Positions 53,505 through 60,738 of a stretch of DNA of 64,000 nt are shown here, piece by piece (position 1 is the first letter of the stretch; every line of letters begins with the position of its first letter). The notes beneath the pieces were generated by a model. It ran no database searches, was not told the origin of the DNA, and was given only the letters and a program-made list of their open reading frames with translations. The position numbers were made by a program, and so were the translations under genes. The DNA is from Spirosoma endbachense (GTDB taxonomy: Bacteria; Bacteroidota; Bacteroidia; Cytophagales; Spirosomataceae), in assembly GCF_010233585.1 (NCBI RefSeq), contig NZ_CP045997.1:9522461-9586460 (forward strand), in the 5' to 3' direction.

Positions 53505-55601
53505 ATGAAATCATTTTTCGCACTCGTTGTGTGGCTGTTGCTGCCTCTTGCTACGTTTGCCCAGATCATTAAACCAGCAACATGGACCTATAAACCGGCG
53601 AAGTCCTCGGTCAAAGTTGGTGAAATAGTTGAACTACGGTTTACAGCTACTATTCAGGCTGGTTATCACGTCTTCTCGTCGGACATAAATCCTAAAATGG
53701 ATGGTGGGCCACTGCCAACAGCCTTTACGTTTACCCCCAACGCTACTTATGAATTGGTTGGGAAAGTTAAGCCAACCAGTAAGGTAGAAACTAAATATGA
53801 GGAGGTGTTTGAGGGCGATGTGTATTTAATGCACGGCCCGGCTCAGTTTGTTCAGAAGGTAAAAATCCTGAAAGAAAATCCAGTTATTACCGGTAATATT
53901 GATTATCAAGTCTGTACGGATAGAGATGGTCAATGCATACCCGGTAATGAAGACTTTTCCATTAGCGGCCTGGTTGTTTCCCCGCCAACCACTGCATCAA
54001 CAGCAGTAGCCTCGGTTCCCCAGACGGCATCGGTTGCAACACCGCCAACCTCTCAAACTACCGTTGCGGCCACGACACCAGCACCCGCTCTGACCGCAAC
54101 AGAAGCATCTGCCTCAATTGAGCCAATAGTCAAAGAAGCTTTAAAAGAACCGGAACAGGCCCTGGAAGAATCTGCTACTGCATCGGGCGGATCGTTGTGG
54201 GGATTTATGCTGGCCGCTTTTTTGTCTGGCCTGGTTGCCCTCTTAACGCCCTGTGTTTTCCCGATTATTCCGGCAACGGTTAGCTTCTTTACCAATCAGC
54301 AGGGTGGCCAATGGAAAGCGCTCTTATACGGTGCCTTCATTATTGGAATCTACGTACTGGTCGGCACGGTTGTTTCACGGGTTAACGGGCCCGCCTTTGC
54401 TAATTTCGTTAGTACGCACTGGCTGCCGAACATCCTGTTCTTTGCCATATTTTTTGTATTCGGACTATCATTTCTGGGGCTCTTTGAGATCGTGCTGCCG
54501 AATTCGCTGATTAACAAAGCCGATGAGCGGTCGGAAAAGGGCGGCATTGCTGGTATTTTCTTTATGGCTTTTACGCTCGTACTGGTGTCGTTTTCCTGCA
54601 CGGGTCCGATTGTCGGTAGTTTACTGGTAGCCTCGGCAGGCGGTGAAGTCATTAAGCCGATTCTGGGCATGGCGGCCTTTTCGTCGGCTTTTGCCGTACC
54701 GTTTACATTGTTTGCGGCTTTCCCACAATGGCTCAAAAACTTACCCCGGTCAGGTGGATGGCTCAACTCGGTTAAGGTTGTGCTTGGCTTCCTGGAATTG
54801 GCACTGGCCTTAAAATTCCTGAGTGTTGCCGATCAGGTTTATCACTGGCATTTACTCGATCGTGAAGTGTTCCTATCCCTTTGGGTCGTTATTTTCGCAC
54901 TGATTGGGTTCTATTTTCTGGGAAAACTTCGGCTCCCACACGACAGTGAGGTGAAATACATCAGCGTTCAGAAGCTTTTGCTGGCAATTGTCACGTTCTC
55001 TTTCGTGGTTTACATGATTCCGGGTTTGTGGGGAGCGCCATTGAAAGCACTATCGGGCTACTTACCTCCCGAAACATCGCAGGATTTTAACATCAGCCAG
55101 CAATCAGCAGGCAGTCAAGAGTCGGCAAACGCAATTTCCGAGCGTATCAAATATGCAAACCTATTTCATTTTCCGCGTGGGTTGCAGGGTTTCTTTGACT
55201 ATAAACAGGGATTGGCATACGCCAAAAAACTGAACAAGCCCGTCTTTATTGACTTCACAGGACATGGTTGTGTGAACTGTCGCGAGATGGAAGCCCGCGT
55301 CTGGTCAGATCCCGCCGTTATGTCGCGGCTTCAAAATGATTTCGTCTTGATTGCCCTCTATGTGGACGATAAAACCGAACTACCTGAGTCAGAGTGGTAC
55401 ACCTCAACGTACGATCAGAAGGTTAAGAAAACGATTGGCGGGCAAAATGCTGACTTACAGATCACGAAATACAACAACAATGCACAGCCACATTACTGCC
55501 TCGTTAACAGCGACGGAAAGTTACTGGTAGCACCAAAGAACTACGACCGAAGCGTCGAAAACTTCGTCGCTTTTCTGGAATCCGGCAAGGCTAAGTTTTA
55601 G
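53505..55601 (+). CDS. DsbD-like thiol:disulfide interchange protein
   Basis: Start chosen at the ATG at 53505 (MKSFFALVVWLLLPLATFAQ, signal peptide, 698 residues); the longer frame runs through the upstream terminator. Order: N-terminal DsbD-like domain with CTDRDGQC, a Thr/Ala/Pro linker, about eight membrane helices with LLTPCVFPIIPATVSFF and SFSCTGPIVGSLLVA carrying the redox Cys pair, and a C-terminal thioredoxin domain with GHGCVNCREME (CVNC). It transfers electrons from cytoplasmic thioredoxin to periplasmic proteins. Monocistronic. Confidence 0.93.
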   Translation: MKSFFALVVWLLLPLATFAQIIKPATWTYKPAKSSVKVGEIVELRFTATIQAGYHVFSSDINPKMDGGPLPTAFTFTPNATYELVGKVKPTSKVETKYEEVFEGDVYLMHGPAQFVQKVKILKENPVITGNIDYQVCTDRDGQCIPGNEDFSISGLVVSPPTTASTAVASVPQTASVATPPTSQTTVAATTPAPALTATEASASIEPIVKEALKEPEQALEESATASGGSLWGFMLAAFLSGLVALLTPCVFPIIPATVSFFTNQQGGQWKALLYGAFIIGIYVLVGTVVSRVNGPAFANFVSTHWLPNILFFAIFFVFGLSFLGLFEIVLPNSLINKADERSEKGGIAGIFFMAFTLVLVSFSCTGPIVGSLLVASAGGEVIKPILGMAAFSSAFAVPFTLFAAFPQWLKNLPRSGGWLNSVKVVLGFLELALALKFLSVADQVYHWHLLDREVFLSLWVVIFALIGFYFLGKLRLPHDSEVKYISVQKLLLAIVTFSFVVYMIPGLWGAPLKALSGYLPPETSQDFNISQQSAGSQESANAISERIKYANLFHFPRGLQGFFDYKQGLAYAKKLNKPVFIDFTGHGCVNCREMEARVWSDPAVMSRLQNDFVLIALYVDDKTELPESEWYTSTYDQKVKKTIGGQNADLQITKYNNNAQPHYCLVNSDGKLLVAPKNYDRSVENFVAFLESGKAKF

Positions 55602-55614
55602 TATTTCTCCTCAA

Positions 55615-55657
55615 CAACAAAAAAGGGCTGCCGAATTTCGGCAGCCCTTTTTTGTTG
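55615..55657. terminator. Bidirectional terminator between dsbD-like and desaturase genes
   Basis: Perfect 20-bp arms (CAACAAAAAAGGGCTGCCGA and its complement) with a three-base loop, A and T runs at the two sides. Confidence 0.92.
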
Positions 55658-55677
55658 TATGTTGTAGGTAAAGCGGA

Positions 55678-56709
55678 TTAAGCAGTGACTTTAGCAGGAT
55701 AATCCTGCGTTTGTACAATTTCTAAATCAGGCTTAGACTGGTCGGCAATGGTTACCCGCCCACGTTCCTTACGGACAATCCGCGAGTAAAGTGAAATCTC
55801 CTGATCGAAGAGGAACCGGAAAAATAACCGAACGAAAGACGTATGGTATTTCAGGGTATCGTAGTATTCGGGAGCTGACTTCTTAATATCCGGGAGTTTG
55901 TTCCAGGGAATCGAAGGGAAGTCATGGTGTTCGTTATGAAAGCCTACGTTTAGATTAGGCCCATTAAGTCTACCATAGTAACTGTAGGTCTCCTGTTCTT
56001 TATCAAGCGTTAAGTAGTGTTCCTGAATCCAGCGGGCCCCAAGTGGGTGAAAGCCAACAGAAAAGAACAGGCAAAGGCCAAGGAATATTAGTGCTTTCCA
56101 GCCAAACAAGACAACTATTAACGCATCGAAGGCAATCTGAACGATCATATTTGCTGCAACCCACTTGTCGATAACGGCCAGCTCGCGGCAACGAATCGTC
56201 CGAATACCCTGAAAAATAGGAAAAAGGAGTAGCCAGATCGCCTTACCAATCGCGTAGTTATTAATGAGTTTGGCTTCATACCAGTCTGGTAAATCAGCAT
56301 CTAACTCATGAACGCCCTGAAACGCGTGGTGCTTAATGTGGAAATTTTTAAAGGACAGTGCGGTCGGAAATACGGTCGGTAAGTTAGCAAAAATGGCTGC
56401 CCACATATTAGCCGAAGGTTTCCGGAAGATCAGGTTATGGGCTGCTTCATGAATGCAGACAAACAGCGTATGGGCTGGAAACGCGCCAATGAACCAGGCG
56501 GCCGCTACAACGACCCACCAGGATTGATCACGAACAAGATAGGCCATACCCGTCATTAGCGTAACACAACCCAGAATAACCCAGAATGTCGCTGGATTTT
56601 TCTGGCCAATAAGCTTTTTAATTTCGGGATGCGATTTCAGGATTTGCCGCGTACGAATACGGTGCGGTTCGGTAGTATTTGATCGGACAAAATCTGTGAA
56701 TGTTGCCAT
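55678..56709 (-). CDS. Fatty acid desaturase, sphingolipid delta-4-desaturase-like
   Basis: Start chosen at the ATG at 56709 (MATFTDFVRSNTTEPHRIRT, 343 residues); the frame reaches a TTG at 56730. Three di-iron His boxes are present: HEAAH, HIKHH and HNEHH, the third within NVGFHNEHHDFPSIPWNKLP. The N-terminus (RTRQILKSHPEIKKLIG), GFHPLGARWIQEHY, and ETYSYYGRLN match from memory the layout of eukaryotic dihydroceramide delta-4 desaturase (DES1: RREILAKYPEIKSLM, GLHPISGHFIAEHY, ETYSYYGPLN, YHNEHHDFPNIP). Four hydrophobic segments fit a membrane desaturase. It may introduce a double bond in a sphingoid or fatty acyl chain. The substrate is inference. Confidence 0.88.
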   Translation of the reverse strand: MATFTDFVRSNTTEPHRIRTRQILKSHPEIKKLIGQKNPATFWVILGCVTLMTGMAYLVRDQSWWVVVAAAWFIGAFPAHTLFVCIHEAAHNLIFRKPSANMWAAIFANLPTVFPTALSFKNFHIKHHAFQGVHELDADLPDWYEAKLINNYAIGKAIWLLLFPIFQGIRTIRCRELAVIDKWVAANMIVQIAFDALIVVLFGWKALIFLGLCLFFSVGFHPLGARWIQEHYLTLDKEQETYSYYGRLNGPNLNVGFHNEHHDFPSIPWNKLPDIKKSAPEYYDTLKYHTSFVRLFFRFLFDQEISLYSRIVRKERGRVTIADQSKPDLEIVQTQDYPAKVTA

Positions 56710-56969
56710 AAGTAAAGCGTCGCCGTACAATTCGGTGAATAACGAACGGTAAATTTAACAAATTTTCGGATTGTATAGACTCCTGCCCGTTCCGTTACCC
56801 AGATAATCTTTATTTCGAATCAACTTAAATTCGTCTTACTCTATTACCTAAAAGGGCTGTACACTACCCACGAAAAGCTAATTATCTACTAGCCAACTTT
56901 TTACGTAAGGTGTATTGAGTCGTTTTTTTCTTATTAACGCTAAATTTCGATTTAAATTAGCCAAAATAA
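56710..56969. other. AT-rich intergenic region, no gene seen
   Basis: Leader of the desaturase gene. No convincing reading frame or -7 box was seen. Confidence 0.5.
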
Positions 56970-56970
56970 A

Positions 56971-57010
56971 AGAGCCGCGTCTTCTCATTGAGCAGAGATC
57001 GCGGCCCTTC
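56971..57010 (-). terminator. Hairpin behind the 58-residue membrane gene
   Basis: GCCGCGTCT pairs with AGA-CGCGGC around an AT-rich loop, about 30 bases past the stop at 57040. Confidence 0.65.
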
Positions 57011-57039
57011 TTAATCGATTTATCAGTATAAATTCGATA

Positions 57040-57216
57040 TTAGTCCATTGATGGTTGGGGTTCATTCTGTGGCAATATATCTGCCTTAATCTGCTCAATC
57101 ACCCGTTCAATCATTTGGGCAGCCCCACGAAGGGCTCCGAAAATAATACATAACGGCAAAATGATGGGCAGAAAGAAAACCCATTGAAAGATCATGTACA
57201 AACGAAATTTTCTCAT
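57040..57216 (-). CDS. Small membrane protein, 58 residues, unknown
   Basis: An ATG at 57216 opens a 58-codon frame ending TAA at 57040. The protein starts MRKFRLYMIFQWVFFLPIIL, then PLCIIFGALRGAAQ, one hydrophobic helix, followed by an amphipathic segment and a Pro-rich tail QNEPQPSMD. It is flanked downstream by a hairpin terminator, which supports a real gene. No known family. It is too short to classify. Confidence 0.6.
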   Translation of the reverse strand: MRKFRLYMIFQWVFFLPIILPLCIIFGALRGAAQMIERVIEQIKADILPQNEPQPSMD

Positions 57217-57570
57217 CGGCTCGGCTAGTGATTTATTAGATTAAGTTAACGGTTTTTTCTATTAGTAAAAAAGAGAATGTCGATTGTTTTCACCACCTTC
57301 CATCCATAATCAAAATTAAACTTGTATTAATACAAAAACAAGTTATTTGTAAAAAAGTTCGATGAAATTAGATCCACGTGATTGAGCAGACTCATAAAAT
57401 CGTTGTCACCTGTGTACCCATTTTACTTATTATCAATTTTGATGCCAAAAAAAATAACATAAAATTGATAATACGCTAATTAACAATAAAATAGAATTGA
57501 CCCCTCATTTATACTCTATATTTTACTTTTAACCCAAACTTATTTCGTTATCCAGATCATTTTCTTACAA
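57217..57570. other. AT-rich intergenic region, no gene seen
   Basis: About 350 bases of low GC upstream of the small membrane gene. No frame over 30 codons was convincing. Confidence 0.5.
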
Positions 57571-57611
57571 AATAAAGCAGCTCGGAGAATCTCTCCGAGC
57601 TGCTTTATTTT
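57571..57611 (-). terminator. Terminator behind the aminotransferase gene
   Basis: Perfect 18-bp arms (AATAAAGCAGCTCGGAGA and its complement) around ATC, 18 bases past the stop. Confidence 0.92.
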
Positions 57612-57628
57612 GGTGTTATCTATTTCGT

Positions 57629-58846
57629 TTATTTCAATGTTGCCACAGCATCTTTAATCCGCTGTACGGCCTCAGCGAGTGACTCGTCGGAAGCAGCTGT
57701 CGAAATTCGAAGACAATTCGGCGCTCCAAAACCAGAACCCGCAACGGTTGCTACATGAGCAGTAGTCAATAACCACCCGGCAAAATCATCAGAGTTTTCG
57801 ATGGCCGTTGTGCCATCTGACTTACCGTAATAATAGCTGATATCCGGAAATGCGTAGAAAGCTCCTTCGGGTACATTTGTACGGAACCCAGGCACTTCCT
57901 TCAATAATTTTACGACCAAATCGCGACGACGATGGTAGGCTTTGGTCATTTCAAACGATGGCTCCAGGGTGCCTGTCAAAGCAGCGACACTAGCTTTCTG
58001 AGCTATTGAGTTCGTACCCGACGTAACCTGGCCCTGTAGTTTTTCAACGCCATCGGCGATCCATTTAGCGGCCCCAATGTAGCCGATACGCCATCCCGTC
58101 ATGGCAAAGCCCTTGGCAACACCATTGACAGTGATAACCCGCTCAGCAATTGCAGGAATCGAGCCAATACTAAAATGACCTTCCGGCGTAAAGTTGATGT
58201 ATTCGTAAATTTCGTCGGCCAGCACATAAATGTTATCGTGACGAGCTACAACATCGGCAATAGCACGCAGCTCGGCTTCCGAATAAATCGAACCGGTCGG
58301 GTTGTTGGGCGATGCATACATCACGATCTTGGTCCGGTCGGTAATGGCAGCTTCGAACTGTTCGGGGGTTACTTTAAAATTATTTTCGAACGAACCGTCA
58401 ACGACAACCGCCTTCCCTTCGGCCAGCTTCACCATTTCGGAGTAGCTAACCCAGTATGGAGAGAAAATAATTACTTCGTCGCCTGGATTGATCAACACCT
58501 GAATCACATTCGCCAACGAGTGCTTGGCACCGGTCGAAACAACGATATTTTCGGGTTTCCAGTCAATATTATTGTCGCGCTTGAACTTATCAGCAATGGC
58601 TTTGCGAAGATCAGGGTAGCCAGCAACGGGCGAATAGCCATGAAAACCATCATCAATGGCTTTTTTAGCCGCTTCGCAGATGTGTTGGGGCGTTTTAAAA
58701 TCTGGCTCCCCAACGCTCAGGCTAATTACTTTGTGGCCCTGAGCGGCCAGTTCACGGGCTTTTTTGGTCATCGCCAGCGTGGACGACTCCTCCAGCGCGT
58801 TGATGCGGTCGGCTAACAAACTCACGGTGTCAAGCGTGGCAGACAT
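57629..58846 (-). CDS. Class I/II PLP aminotransferase (aspartate aminotransferase-like)
   Basis: A 405-residue fold-type I enzyme. The PLP lysine is in TVNGVAKGFAMTGWRIGYIG, ASPNNPTGSIYSEAELRAIA carries the conserved N-P-T-G, and LADEIYEYINF the Asp that binds the pyridine nitrogen. It resembles the AspB-type aspartate aminotransferases of Bacteroidota. Substrate range cannot be read. It ends in a perfect hairpin terminator and starts 80 bases from folK's stop on the same strand. Confidence 0.94.
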   Translation of the reverse strand: MSATLDTVSLLADRINALEESSTLAMTKKARELAAQGHKVISLSVGEPDFKTPQHICEAAKKAIDDGFHGYSPVAGYPDLRKAIADKFKRDNNIDWKPENIVVSTGAKHSLANVIQVLINPGDEVIIFSPYWVSYSEMVKLAEGKAVVVDGSFENNFKVTPEQFEAAITDRTKIVMYASPNNPTGSIYSEAELRAIADVVARHDNIYVLADEIYEYINFTPEGHFSIGSIPAIAERVITVNGVAKGFAMTGWRIGYIGAAKWIADGVEKLQGQVTSGTNSIAQKASVAALTGTLEPSFEMTKAYHRRRDLVVKLLKEVPGFRTNVPEGAFYAFPDISYYYGKSDGTTAIENSDDFAGWLLTTAHVATVAGSGFGAPNCLRISTAASDESLAEAVQRIKDAVATLK

Positions 58847-58888
58847 AATCGGTGGTGATTTTTTAAGAAAATTACAACAAACTGACTA

Positions 58889-58896
58889 CAAAGGTA
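58889..58896 (-). promoter_or_regulatory. Candidate -7 box for the aminotransferase gene
   Basis: Minus-strand TACCTTTG, 43 bases before the ATG at 58846, in the same GTACCTTTGTAG context as at glyA and the ABC-F gene. Confidence 0.45.
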
Positions 58897-58925
58897 CTAT
58901 GTTTTCAGTGGAGAGGAGGTATTTT

Positions 58926-59408
58926 TCAGAAATTAAAAATTATTACCTCACCCTCATCCATACATTCGTCCAGCAACTCATCTATTGTTTTTTGTAACAC
59001 TGGATGAACAAAATCCGGTGCGATCTCGGCCAGTGGTACAAGTGTGAACCGTCGTACGTGCAGATACGGATGCGGAACCGTTAGGGTTTCCGTTTGCACT
59101 ATCTGTTGCCCGTAAAACAAGATGTCAATATCAATAACTCGGGCACCCCACTTTTCGAACCGCACGCGACCAAGCTCCTGCTCAATAGCCTGTGTCTGTT
59201 CAAGCAGTTCCTGTGGTTCCAGTTTAGTATCAACAGCCAGCACCTGATTCAGATAGGCCGGTTGGTCCGTTACACCCCAGGGAGCTGTTTCGTACAAACT
59301 CGACTGTTGTAGTAACGACCCAATACGTTTCACGATCAGATCACCGGCCCGATTCAGCGTCTGGACACGGTCGCCAAGATTTGCGCCGAGAAGGAGAAAA
59401 GTTTTCAA
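58926..59408 (-). CDS. folK: HPPK, folate biosynthesis
   Basis: A 160-residue 2-amino-4-hydroxy-6-hydroxymethyldihydropteridine pyrophosphokinase. FLLLGANLGDRVQTLNRAGD is the N-terminal signature, GRVRFEKWGARVIDIDILFY and PHPYLHVRRFTLVPLAEIAP hold the catalytic Asp pair and the pterin contacts. The only usable start is a TTG at 59408. It makes the pyrophosphorylated pterin for folate. A long inverted repeat lies just upstream. Confidence 0.93.
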   Translation of the reverse strand: MKTFLLLGANLGDRVQTLNRAGDLIVKRIGSLLQQSSLYETAPWGVTDQPAYLNQVLAVDTKLEPQELLEQTQAIEQELGRVRFEKWGARVIDIDILFYGQQIVQTETLTVPHPYLHVRRFTLVPLAEIAPDFVHPVLQKTIDELLDECMDEGEVIIFNF

Positions 59409-59422
59409 TGAGAAAATGGGTT

Positions 59423-59494
59423 AGGGCTTTCGCTCAGAAGCGTGCCACTGATGTTACTTGTGATAACCGTGGTACGCTTCTGAGCGAAAGTCCT
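59423..59494. repeat. 26-bp near-perfect inverted repeat
   Basis: Arms at 59423-59448 and 59469-59494 are reverse complements except at two positions, both of which could form G-U pairs. The core is TTTCGCTCAGAAGCG. The 20-base loop contains a further GTTA/TAAC pair. It lies in the folK leader between the SUMF1-domain gene terminator and folK. Confidence 0.8.
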
Positions 59495-59503
59495 ATGAGT
59501 AAG

Positions 59504-59548
59504 AAAACGGATGGGTGAATGAAGATGCCTTTCACTCATCCGTTTTTT
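59504..59548 (-). terminator. Terminator behind the SUMF1-domain gene
   Basis: AAAACGGATGGGTGAA pairs with TTCACTCATCCGTTTT (one wobble), with A/T runs. Confidence 0.85.
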
Positions 59549-59553
59549 AGTCT

Positions 59554-60567
59554 TTAATAATCTTTGATTGGTTTGATATCGTAATATGCCTTGATTTCTT
59601 CCTCGCTTGGCGTTTTGGCCGGACGAACGAACCGGAAGCCTACGAACGAAGCGGACGTTAGCCACCAGTCTGATTTTGGGCTTTGCGGGTCAAGTACTTT
59701 CCAGGCCGGAGCCGACGGTGTCCGGGCTGCCGACCGCAACACAGTCGGGTCATCGTCCCAGGAGCCACCCCGCACCGAGTTTGGATAAAGGGTCGTCGTT
59801 GGTGCGTAAGGTTCCTTTACGGTTCCTTTTGCCACCGATGCGTAATAATCTTCAATGTATTGATCCTGAGTCCATTCCATTACATTGCCATGCATGTCAT
59901 AGAGCCCAAACGAGTTTGGTTTCTTGGTTCCAACTTTTTTATAGCCGCCACCACTATTACCATTAAAAACTGCGTATTCACCTAATTTCTTCACATCGCT
60001 TCCGAATGAATAGGCCAATGTAGCATTCTTATCATTTCCCCGGCAGGCATATTCCCATTCAGCTTCCGTTGGCAGGCGATAAAAAACACCCGTCTTGGCA
60101 TAAAGCCACGCGCAGAATTTTATGGCTGCATATTGCGTCATATTAATAGCCGGATAGCCCGAACGACCCATGCCGAACGACATATCGACATAGGGTGGGC
60201 TGGGCCGTGTGGTAGCGTCTGTTTTGGCAAGGTTTGCGTCAGTCTGCGTGTATTTGGCAGCCATTTCCTTCTCCATGTTGGTGAAGGCAAACAAGTCATA
60301 AAGATCCCAGGTCACTTCATATTTACCCATATAAAACGGCTCAATCACCACGCTATGCTGTGGACTTTCGTCAGGTTTATGACCTTTTTCTGAGGGCAGA
60401 CTACCCATTAGAAATTTACCGCCCGGAATGGCTACCAGGGCATAGGTCTGGTCGCTACCCGGAATAACCTGTGTGTACGATTTAAAAGTGGTAGTCGTTT
60501 GTGCAGTTGTATGAACTACCGAACCAATGGCAATGGCAATGGCTACACTGAGATGTTTCAGATGCAT
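59554..60567 (-). CDS. Secreted SUMF1/FGE-domain protein without catalytic cysteines
   Basis: A 337-residue protein with signal peptide MHLKHLSVAIAIAIGSVVHTTAQ. The FGE-sulfatase domain is clear: VAIPGGKFLMGSLPSEKGHK, YRLPTEAEWEYACRG, FGLYDMHGNVMEWTQDQY and NSVRGGSWDDDPTVLRSAAR then GFRFVRP. The two catalytic cysteines of formylglycine-generating enzymes should follow GGS; here the sequence is WDDDPTVLRS, and the only cysteines are two elsewhere. So it is not an active FGE. Gliding and T9SS proteins GldK/GldJ share the fold, which makes a structural role possible. Confidence 0.88.
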   Translation of the reverse strand: MHLKHLSVAIAIAIGSVVHTTAQTTTTFKSYTQVIPGSDQTYALVAIPGGKFLMGSLPSEKGHKPDESPQHSVVIEPFYMGKYEVTWDLYDLFAFTNMEKEMAAKYTQTDANLAKTDATTRPSPPYVDMSFGMGRSGYPAINMTQYAAIKFCAWLYAKTGVFYRLPTEAEWEYACRGNDKNATLAYSFGSDVKKLGEYAVFNGNSGGGYKKVGTKKPNSFGLYDMHGNVMEWTQDQYIEDYYASVAKGTVKEPYAPTTTLYPNSVRGGSWDDDPTVLRSAARTPSAPAWKVLDPQSPKSDWWLTSASFVGFRFVRPAKTPSEEEIKAYYDIKPIKDY

Positions 60568-60628
60568 TGTTGGTTATAAGGAAAGGATTCTCGTTGGTCT
60601 GTAAAAGTACGAACGATTTTCTTTCTTG

Positions 60629-60636
60629 TACCTTTG
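60629..60636 (+). promoter_or_regulatory. Candidate -7 box for the ABC-F gene
   Basis: TACCTTTG in the context TTGTACCTTTGTAG, 102 bases before the ATG at 60739. Confidence 0.4.
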
Positions 60637-60738
60637 TAGTGATAGATAGACGTTGGTCGACCAGGCGAACCATCTAAACGAATTAAACGGATAAACGAGT
60701 TGACCCGTTATCTGACCTGATTGATGCAAGCATAACTA

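Noticed and set aside
58175..58816. 213-residue plus-strand frame opposite the aminotransferase
   Set aside because: Antisense shadow of a clear enzyme gene.
59405..59665. 86-residue minus-strand frame between folK and the SUMF1-domain gene
   Set aside because: Covers the terminator and the inverted repeat and overlaps the SUMF1-domain frame.
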